Shown here: one piece after another, positions 56,601 through 64,000 of the stretch | How the letters are laid out: every line of letters begins with the position of its first letter | Numbering within the stretch: the first letter of the stretch is position 1 | NCBI GenBank assembly: GCA_029255685.2 | Contig: CM055312.2 | Location: 71,438,792-71,502,791 of the forward strand | Direction: 5' to 3' | From: Silene conica | Taxonomy: Eukaryota; Streptophyta; Magnoliopsida; Caryophyllales; Caryophyllaceae | DNA length: 64,000 nucleotides | Translations under genes and position numbers: made by a program | Notes under the pieces: generated by a model | What the model was told of the DNA's origin: nothing | The model's database searches: none | Seen by the model: the letters and a program-made list of their open reading frames with translations, nothing else

Positions 56601-58394
56601 TTCATCTCTTATGTGAAATCTTCATCCATTTGATGTCTGTTCTGCTAACTTGCTCTGGTGTATATGCTTCACCTTCTCATTTGTGGACCTTCACAGGTTG
56701 ACTGGGAGGATGAGAGAAGTTGCTTTCAAACAATTTCAGCTGCTCTCGCAGATTTCTATGCCATGCATCCTCCTATTTTACCAAATCCCTCAGGCGAGGG
56801 TTTAGAATACTATACGAGGAAACCATCCAAAGAATCTCTTGGTGGAGAAAGTTCTTCGATTAAATCAGGTATTGATGCTCTTCTTGAAGTTACGTCTTAG
56901 TTGAAACTTGAACGTCTGGTTTTGGTATTTGTTCTTTTTTTGTAAGTACTCGCAGTGCCAATGTCGTTTGTGGCATGTTTGGGACCTAGATTTGGAATTG
57001 AATTCCATAATTGAGAGTTCGATACATTTCATGCGTTTGGGACACCTTAAGATTTGGAATCAGAATTGGGTTCAGTTCCTTATAACTTCTATGCTTTTTA
57101 AAACGGGTTCTCAAATTCCTACTTCGTAGTAGTCATTTCGATTCCATCACTATTCGATTTCCTGTCTTTACTTTTTTTTAACTCAAATTCCGCTGCAATA
57201 TTTTTCACTTTAATTTTTTTTCTTATGAAAATAATTTTTAACTTCCTATGCCTTTTTTTTTCTTTGGTGAAGGGGAGCCTTGGCGCACCGGTTAAGGTGT
57301 TGCTTTGCGACCGTGAGGTCACTGGTTCAAGCCCTGGGAGCGGCCTCTTGCCAAAAAATGGCAAGGGAAGGCTTGCCCCCATTAGACCCTTGTGGTGGGG
57401 CCCTTCCCCGGACCCTCGCCTAGCGGGATGTCATCGTGCACCGGGCTGCCCCTTTTTTTTTAAATATATTTTTTTTTTCGGTGATCGTGACTCGGATTCA
57501 CCTTGCCCAATTTCAGTTTTAATTCCATGGTTTCCCAAACAGGTTCTTGAAATTGAATTAAAACATTTTAATTTCTACTATTGAAATCATGAAAACGAAT
57601 CAATTCCTTGTTTCCAAACTCTGCCTTGGTGGATTTGAAAATGTTAGGTTTCCATCGAATGTTGTCTTTTGATGCTTAACCTCCATTCATTATTTGGCTT
57701 TGGAATATGTCGGAACAAAACAAATTGACTAACTAAACATCACGGAGTATTATGTATTCCTTGCATCTAGTATCGACACATTCTACAACTCAGAGGTAAG
57801 GCTGCCCACATCTGCCCAGCGCACTGGGGGTTATGTTGTTATGCTCGACTCTGGTAGCCATCTCTAATTTATGCGTATGACTTGGATTTTTATCTTTATA
57901 AATTTATTAAGGTCAAAATTACCATGTTATCTGGATGGAATATTCATCATATACAATGCTGTCTTAAGTTTAAAGACGAAATGTGAAGACGTTAGCACAA
58001 AAAGGAGTGAACTGGGCCTTGTTGCTGGTTGGTCTCAAATCATTCTAAGAAAATATTGAGCACTGATTAAGTTGTATTGTCTACAGATGGCATTGATGTT
58101 GAAAAGAATGAGGTTGAACATGACTTGCTGGCCGAGGCTCAAACTGCATGGGCTCAACGCGAATGGTGTGTCCAACATGTCTTGTTTCCGGCCATGAGAC
58201 TTTTCCTTAAGCCCCCTAATTCATTGGCCAATGATGGAACTTTTGTACAGGTATGCACTTAACTTGCAGTCTTGTTGCTTCCGTATATTGGCTTACTTGT
58301 TACTGTAATGTCTGACAACTTCAAAATTATCCCTGGTCTTGATTTACAGGTAGCCTCCTTGGAAAAGCTATACAAAATCTTCGAAAGATGCTAA
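47632..58394 (+). CDS. MLH1: DNA mismatch repair protein MLH1, 16 coding exons
   Basis: MLH1 pairs with PMS1 or MLH3 in the nucleus for mismatch repair and meiotic crossover. Exons: 47632-47970, 48256-48428, 48532-48604, 49191-49325, 49427-49637, 49894-50042, 50387-50485, 51804-51873, 53151-53301, 54218-54312, 54412-54520, 55856-56021, 56412-56573, 56697-56868, 58087-58250, 58350-58394. All junctions are GT-AG and the phases close, giving 770 residues without a break (Arabidopsis has 737). GHKL ATPase motifs: [11 protein letters not shown] (62-72), [10 protein letters not shown] with catalytic E (78-87), DDGHGI (107-112), then GFRGEALAS. The linker has [17 protein letters not shown]. The C-terminal PMS1/MLH3-binding domain ends in the conserved FERC, which completes the partner's endonuclease metal site. 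A second ATG at 47707 (residue 26) is closer to the usual length. Exact match to MLH1 is certain; start choice less so. Confidence 0.97.
50486..51803 (+). other. MLH1 intron 7
   Basis: This 1.3-kb intron has no gene. It holds cat/gtgg-rich sequence at 51125-51280 that opens short spurious frames on both strands. Confidence 0.7.
51874..53150 (+). other. MLH1 intron 8
   Basis: This 1.3-kb intron is AT-rich with no recognisable element ends or coding domain. Confidence 0.6.
53302..54217 (+). other. MLH1 intron 9
   Basis: No gene or element end recognised in this 0.9-kb intron. Confidence 0.6.
54672..55650. mobile_element. foldback element in MLH1 intron 11
   Basis: The left end (ttagggtaattgataac, then caaatcttataccaaat and ggtgaaaaaatga) matches the inverted right end over about 110 bases with some indels. 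The interior of about 750 bases has no transposase. Long imperfect TIRs suggest a MULE-like element; no target duplication was confirmed. Confidence 0.6.
56869..58086 (+). other. MLH1 intron 14
   Basis: This 1.2-kb intron contains an Au-type SINE at 57271-57472. Nothing else is recognised. Confidence 0.75.
57271..57472 (+). mobile_element. Au-type SINE in MLH1 intron 14
   Basis: Starts ggggagccttggcgcaccgg (A box), has gaggtcactggttcaagcc (B box), and then the characteristic body: ggcaagggaaggcttgccc, tagacccttgtggtgggg, cccttccccggaccctcgcc, gtgcaccgggctgccc and a T tail. This order is the plant Au SINE. It lies in the sense direction of MLH1. Confidence 0.95.
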
Positions 58395-58799
58395 GAAAGC
58401 GTGTTTTGTTTTCGGGTTTCATTTTGTTATTGTCAATGTTACCTCAAGCCCGATTATATAGTATTCTGTGCTTAAGATTTGCAGTACAGAATGCCCTTCA
58501 TTTTTTTTCAAAGGTGCCCCTTCAGTTTTTAAGTAGCCTGCTAAATTTTTATTTCATCCTAATGGTTTTTCTAAATTTTTATCTCATCCTTTTGGTTTTT
58601 ACATATTAGTCGTATTTATCTAACCGGTCAAAAGATGATCCAACCTAAAAACCAATCATACTCTGTCAGAAATAACCAGTTCTTTTCAACATGAATAAAA
58701 GAATGACCGAGAGAATAATAACCCCGACCATTTAGGGACAAGACCCGCCTGCTCATGACCCGTAAATAGGTAAGTTACATTGGAAAAATGTATTTAATA
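58395..58799 (+). other. MLH1 3' flank
   Basis: Probable 3' untranslated region and flank. No clear AATAAA signal directly after the stop; aataaa-like atgaataaaag lies at 58691. The short frame at 58388-58609 is spurious. Confidence 0.4.
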
Positions 58800-59042
58800 C
58801 TCCCTCCTATCCGTTTATACAAAATTTATGAGATATTAGTTGTTTAATATTTTGGTTGAGTAGGGAATGTAGATTGGAGAGAGGGTGTTATGATTTGTAT
58901 AAAGTAAGTGGAGTAATAAATGAAAATTAATAAGGGTAGAATGGTAAAAACTTGGTAAAAAACTTGCCAAAAATGGACAATGGGACAATATTCTGAATAG
59001 ACGGAAATGTACAATGGGACATTTAAGTTGGGTAAGAGGGAG
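58800..59042. mobile_element. Stowaway-type MITE, 243 bp, TA TSD
   Basis: Ends ctccctcctatccgttta and gggtaagagggag are inverted and flanked by ta on both sides (58798-58799, 59043-59044). These are Stowaway (Tc1/mariner) features. Confidence 0.85.
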
Positions 59043-60402
59043 TATAAAGTGTTGTTTTTGCCAAAAACCAACTTATATTTAGGGTATTTTACTATTTTCA
59101 AAAAGATGACGTTATATTAATTTTGTTCTGTTTTCAAGTACTTTTGTTTTCTTTATTTTTTGCCAATTATTACCTATGCTGAATTGCTGACAATATGAAG
59201 TGATTTAGCCAGCTTAGCAACATAATTGTATCTGTATCTCATGACTCTGTTAACATTAGCCAACAATTACCAATGACGAGCAAACTGCAATTTAGCGTCA
59301 GACAACTAAAAGTTATGTTTACATAAGTCAATAATAACTACGAACATTCTCTAAAATGATAGTAAGTCTTGCTTGCGACGGGTCGTCGTTTGTGACGGAT
59401 ATTTTGTGAGATAAAATGGATACAAAATGAGTTAGTGGAGAAAGGGGACCACATGAATAGTGTTGGAGAGAGAGAAAAAGTGGTTATTTTGTGAGAGAAA
59501 ACGGTATCCGTCACAACCTTACGACGGATAGTGTCATTGCAAATAAGAATTTTACCTAAAATGAAGTGCCTAAAACATATCTAAATCATTTGAAGTAAAA
59601 GAATACCAAAAGTAATAAAACAATCACGAAGGATATATAATGACTTGCTAATAAACCTGATCATGATGACAAAAAGGCCATCAATAAAGAGAGACAAAAA
59701 AACAAATGAAAGATTATGTACGTTTTAGCAACTTAGTGAGACGATCTCCCCTAAAACTGTGTATAAAATCAGTAGTATTGCAGGTTTAGCCTTTTTTTAT
59801 ACATCATTTTTTTTAGTTCACTATTTTGTACTAGATTCGATCATGTTAGAATTGGTCCGTTCTTGATCGGATTGACATTTGCTTTGGTTTCGGTTCGATT
59901 TTGATTGGGTTTATTTTGGTTAGCTATTTCTATCTATTTTGGTTAGCTATTTCTATCTGTTTGTGCTATTTCGAGTCGGGTACGGTTTGACAATTCAATA
60001 ATCAATTCAAGTGAGTTTCGGGACATAATTTTCATGAGCTAAGGGTAAAAAATGGGTCAATGTTTGATAAGCTCATATTTCTACTATCTATTTAGCATAT
60101 TTTAAGTATAATAAAGCGACATTGAGATACAGTTTTACATGATTTACATCATTAATGCCAATTTTCAAGTGTCGGGGTTAGTAATGGAGTTTTGTGCAAT
60201 TATCGGAAGTAAGGGCATGTCTTGAAGTTGTCATGATGCAAAACATCTACAAGCATGAAAGAAGTCTACTTAAGACATTTAGAATTGGAAGTATGAAACA
60301 ATTGATGAATTAAAGTTGCGGTTGCATAAGGATCAACTTCAAATGGGTATATCTTGAGTTCTAGAGCTTCAATCGATGCAAGGCCAAGTGGAGGTGAAAT
60401 AT
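59043..60402. other. intergenic, includes a cgacgg foldback
   Basis: Bases 59363-59550 hold gcttgcgacggg...tgtgacggata near the left and tatccgtcacaa...acgacggatagtg at the right, a foldback related to 15971 and 42286. The remainder is AT-rich without genes; ggttagctatttctatct is tandemly duplicated at about 59917-59960. Confidence 0.5.
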
Positions 60403-60491
60403 TATGTTCTTAGCTTTCCAACGACATGTCACACGCCTCATTTGGCCAAGTATCGAGATGTGTGACCTATCGTTAGAGAGCTAAGAACATA
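60403..60491. other. 89-base imperfect hairpin
   Basis: Arms of 32 bases (60403-60434 and 60460-60491) match at 28 of 32 positions around a 25-base loop. The left arm starts tatgttcttagctttccaac; the right ends gagagctaagaacata. A third partial copy of the arm (cttatgttcttttaagctc) follows at about 60505. It could be a small foldback element or a small-RNA precursor. Confidence 0.6.
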
Positions 60492-61769
60492 AGCATGAAA
60501 GAAGCTTATGTTCTTTTAAGCTCTTTCATGATCTTTAAATTTTCGGACTCTCATGTTACGCTCAAGCTCGAGATTATATGTGAAAATGATATATATGTGA
60601 GAAATCGCTCACCTAACCTCGACTCTTATGAATGTGTCCGTAATCTAGTATGCTAATTAATTCAAAAACAAAAGCTAAAAACATTTAATACAATGTAAAC
60701 ATATGATAGGAAGCCAAAATTAAGAAGAAAACAATTTTGTGATGGGTAAGAAAGGGAACAAATAAATTATGTATAATTAAGCTAAGTTAAGCTAATAACT
60801 AACCAAAGTATGCATGGATGCTCAATCCAATTTCTAATCCAAGATCAAATATCAAATGTCAAGCCAAAAGTAATGTATTAGCTATTTTTTTCTTTTCAAA
60901 TCATAAGTGAGTTTCCCAAGTATTTGAGTATGATATAACATGGAAATTACTTTTTTTTCAATTTCTCATTAGAATTGATTCAAATTGCTTCCGCTGCCGG
61001 ATCAATTTTGTACGCTATGATGTATTATTGTCTTAACAATTTATATACTTGAGTATTACGAGCTGTTAACTAAAGTTAAGTGAAGGTCACTTAGTAATCA
61101 AATTAGTTATCATTTAGTACTTGAGAAGAACTAAGAACGTGAAACTAAGTGTTTATATTTTGTATTTAATTCATTTAAGGAGTTACATGAGTCCTAGTCA
61201 TGGTTTGTGTAAAACATACACTAACTCTATCCTCCAAATTACATAGGGATGGTTTGGAATCCCGTATTGGCTATGAGGAGTTGATCTACTGGAAGAGTAC
61301 TGGGTAGTCATGCGTTGCGGATTTTACAACGGAAATTGAATACATCATAACATTCGATGTTGCGAAAGGAAGTAGCTTGGAATTGACAATAATGCAAGAA
61401 CTAGTAGTAGCTCATGCAGGCACATATCATATCATGACATATTGTGATGACAGTGGGAGCTATTTTTTTAGGCTTGGGTGCCTTAGTCTAGAGTTATGTC
61501 TAGACACGTACTTAATTGTGTTAGATGTGATTCTAGTCATATAAAACAATGGAAAATAACAATTATTGACTTGATAAGATGAGATATCATTGATTTTAAA
61601 CCAATGTCTTGTTGAAGGTTAAAGATGAAAGTCATGTCGTTTCAATGTGATTGAAACAAGGAAATTGAATTTCTGTAGATAATATGATGTGTAATAATAT
61701 GATAAGGTATCAGTTTTTACATAATGATAATCACACTTATCGTTTGAGTTTATCTAAATTTTTATATAT
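60492..61769. other. AT-rich intergenic DNA
   Basis: No gene, splice pattern or transposon end recognised. Confidence 0.45.
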
Positions 61770-63420
61770 TTAGTACTTTTTTTTATAAGGTAATAAGGAA
61801 ACTAGGTTGATCCTCTTAGCTAGGACCAACCTATATCATCATTTCGAATGAGTAAGGTAAGTTCAAGCCACCGACTTTCAACCCACCTCGAAAGAGTTGG
61901 ATATGAATGTCCAACAGAAGTCATGAAGTCAGCAACCTTGTTGGCTTCACGAAAGCAATGTTTAATTATCACTTCACCGAAAAGATGAAGATCAAGTTTC
62001 ACATCTTTGATAATACTAGAGATTACCCACGGGATCTGCCAAGTGCTACGGATTGAGTTGATAACACATAAATGATCACCCTTCACAATTAACTTCGAGA
62101 TTCCTAAGTTTTTAGCGGCTAAAATACATTCTTTTAAAGCGAGTGCTTCTGCGACAAGAATACTATTAGATCCACACTTTTTTGCTCCTAACAACACGAC
62201 TTAACCATTATGATCTCTTATACAATATCCTAAAGCAGCTTTATTGTCATCTATTCTCGACCCGTCCAAAATTAGCTTTAGAAACATATTTCTAGGTTTC
62301 TCCAACCCGATTTCCTTCTTACTAGAAGTGTTTCTAGCAGACTTTTCTTTCTTGGAAGTTTTGAGATTTTTATGTCTAGTTTCGATCCAGGCCTTAATGT
62401 TATTATTACATAAAGTAATAAGTTTTTTTATATTGAAATTAACATTATTAAAGATAATATGATTTCTATAAAACCATGCTTTCCACCAAATAAAAATGAT
62501 CTTAACGAAATCATCTTGTGGAATTAAGTCTTTGAGATAATTAAGCTTCATTATAAAACTGACTTGTAAATTGTAATATTATCATAATTTGACAAAAAGA
62601 TATTGTAGCTAGTAATGTTTATTACTTGGATAATAGACCCAATCAAAGGACATTCGTAAAAGAAATGATCTTCATTTTCACTAGGATAGTTACACAAAAA
62701 GCAATGAGGTAGGACATTAATACGACTTTTAAGAAGTTTATCTTTCGTTGGGAGGCCGTCAACACATGCTTTCCAGAGAAAAAAAATTTTTTGGTGGAAT
62801 ATTCAATTTCCAAACCCACTGAAATTTACATTTGTCATGAGCTTGATCGAACAAACCTTGCGCTAGCCAAATTGCTGTTTTTGTAGAGAAATTTCCATCC
62901 ACGGACAACCCCCATATGAGGGTATCTGGAATATCATTATGTGGTAGTGGTATGTTAGTAATCTGATTTACAATATCGTTATTTACTAGATTGGCTAATT
63001 TACAAACATCTCATTGTTTGTCAGATGTTATGAAATCTTTAACCAAAAGATTAAGATCACAACTATTATTACCATCCCTCTTAATGCTGGTTAGTTGGTG
63101 TGAGAAAACACAATTATCAGACCAGAACTTAATGTTGCTACCATTACCTACCTGCCATCTCAGTCCTTTTCTAAAAAGTGTCCGAAGAGTCATAAGCTTA
63201 CGACATTGCCTAGAAGAGACTGAGTTGGGCTTATGGTCAAATAGTGAACAATTTCTCAAGTATTTTTTAGTTATCACTCTAACCCATATACTTTCCTTAT
63301 CCATAAGGATTTTCGATAGAAGTTTCATTTGAAGGGCTTTACTAGCGGCTTCAGAAGATTTTATTCCCAATCCACCAATCGATTTTGGTAAACAAACTTT
63401 ATGCCAGCCAATCAAAATAG
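61770..63420 (-). pseudogene. L1-type LINE 3' half with RNase H domain
   Basis: Minus strand from 63420 to 61770. Order: post-RT region (WHKVCLPKSIGGLGIKSSEA, 63415-63011), zinc-binding RVT domain (IWGLSVDGNFSTKTAIWLAQ, a Cys/His cluster near 62700), and plant-type RNase H (LILDGSRIDDNKAALGYCI, EALALKECILAAKNLG, KGDHLCVINS, HCFREANKVAD) with its acidic residues visible. There are frameshifts (a T-run at about 62787), other breaks, and one in-frame stop at about 62200. A 3' untranslated stretch and A-rich tail lie at 61770-61815. The 5' part with RT is missing, as expected of 5'-truncated LINE copies. Confidence 0.88.
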
Positions 63421-63542
63421 GGGAGCGTTGTACTTACTGGATATTAGTTATACTTTATTTTTATCCAAATAGGTTGTAGTGACAATATCGAACCTTATTA
63501 AAGTGAACTGGATTAACATTGTATTTTGTCCCTAGTCACTTA
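63421..63542. other. short spacer
   Basis: Nothing recognised between the LINE and the CACTA-like end. Confidence 0.4.
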
Positions 63543-64000
63543 ACACAACAAGAAAATCATAAACGGACGACATAAAATGGCGACTGAAAAAAAACTCGGG
63601 CGACAGACATCAGTCGCCAATTTGGCGACTACAAATTTCCCCCAATTTTCCACTCACCGACACTATTTGGTTACTGAAAAGCCCATTTGGAGACTGAAAT
63701 TGGGTAGTCGCCAAATTTGGCGACTACCCAATTTCAGTCGCCAAATTTACGTTTCAATCGCAAAATTGGCTGATACAAACATACGTTTTCTTTCCCCTTC
63801 ACTATTCGCGATTTCACAAAAACACAAAACACAAACCGACGACGACGACACACAACAAACAATACTGTCACCACCTACTTGCACCACCGCTACCGCCACT
63901 GTCACTGTCACCGTATTCCGTTCATTGCTCTTGTTCTTCCCTTCATTCAATTAAATCAAGGTTTGTATACTCCTTTAATTCAATTTCAATTTCAGTTTTT
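63543..64000. mobile_element. CACTA-like left end, runs off window
   Basis: Starts cacaacaagaaaatcat, close to the common CACTACAAGAAAA end, followed by at least eight palindromic units of the form agtcgccaaatttggcgact (63600-63770). From about 63790 the sequence becomes CA/CG-rich, possibly the 5' untranslated region of a carried gene. The right end is outside the window. Confidence 0.5.

Noticed and set aside
57225..57584. 119-codon open frame
   Set aside because: It is read through the Au SINE in an MLH1 intron.
58388..58609. 73-codon hydrophobic frame after MLH1
   Set aside because: Starts inside the last MLH1 exon in another frame and runs through the likely 3' untranslated region.
63577..63954. 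125-codon frame at the window end
   Set aside because: Its first half is the palindromic subterminal array of a CACTA-like end; the second half is low-complexity Thr/Asp/Ala repeats.

Overview
The window is nuclear DNA of a flowering plant. It carries a split MLH1 gene with short plant-type introns, an Au-type SINE, CACTA, hAT, PIF/Harbinger and MULE-like elements, and Athila-type, Copia and L1-type retroelements. The style of the repeats (degenerate CAGTT/CAGCT pentamer arrays at PIF ends, long LTRs starting TGTAACACCC) suggests a eudicot, perhaps Caryophyllales; that placement is inference. Nothing bacterial, viral or organellar was seen.

Layout. 1-1733: a DNA element with long, palindrome-rich inverted ends that carries broken exons of two purine-catabolism genes (nucleoside hydrolase and xanthine dehydrogenase). 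1734-5432: a minus-strand Copia 3' LTR next to an L1-type LINE that is split by an 846-bp hAT element with a perfect 8-bp target duplication. 5433-14000: AT-rich DNA, a small foldback MITE, long AAT arrays, a PIF/Harbinger remnant and a 0.63-kb direct-repeat pair. 14774-15649: a two-exon minus-strand gene, apparently RRM-like. 16500-18000: CACTA and hAT derived sequence. 18430-28461: a nest of LTRs, including a 2.29-kb solo LTR with 5-bp target duplication, an inverted partner copy, a Copia 5' half and an Athila-related LTR carrying a MULE-type MITE.

28462-40508 is a complete young Athila-type Gypsy element. It has 1554-bp LTRs, 5-bp duplication ataat, PBS, gag and protease, but no reverse transcriptase, RNase H or integrase. 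Its coding region is split by a 3.9-kb CACTA element that carries three exons of a flavin-containing monooxygenase. 41116-47570 is PIF/Harbinger territory with a transposase exon, nested MITE and hAT insertions, a tRNA-derived SINE and a diverged tandem-repeat block.

The one clear housekeeping gene is MLH1 (47632-58394, plus strand, 16 coding exons, 770 residues, intact). A perfect E2F-type site lies 13 bases before its ATG, and PIF-derived repeats begin about 60 bases upstream, so its promoter seems partly transposon-derived. Downstream lie a Stowaway MITE, a 32-bp-arm hairpin, a decayed LINE 3' half, and a CACTA-like end running off the window.

The strongest leads are the two gene-capturing transposons, the GC-rich palindromes repeated in LTRs and once inside a gag-protease reading frame, and the TE-bounded E2F promoter of MLH1.
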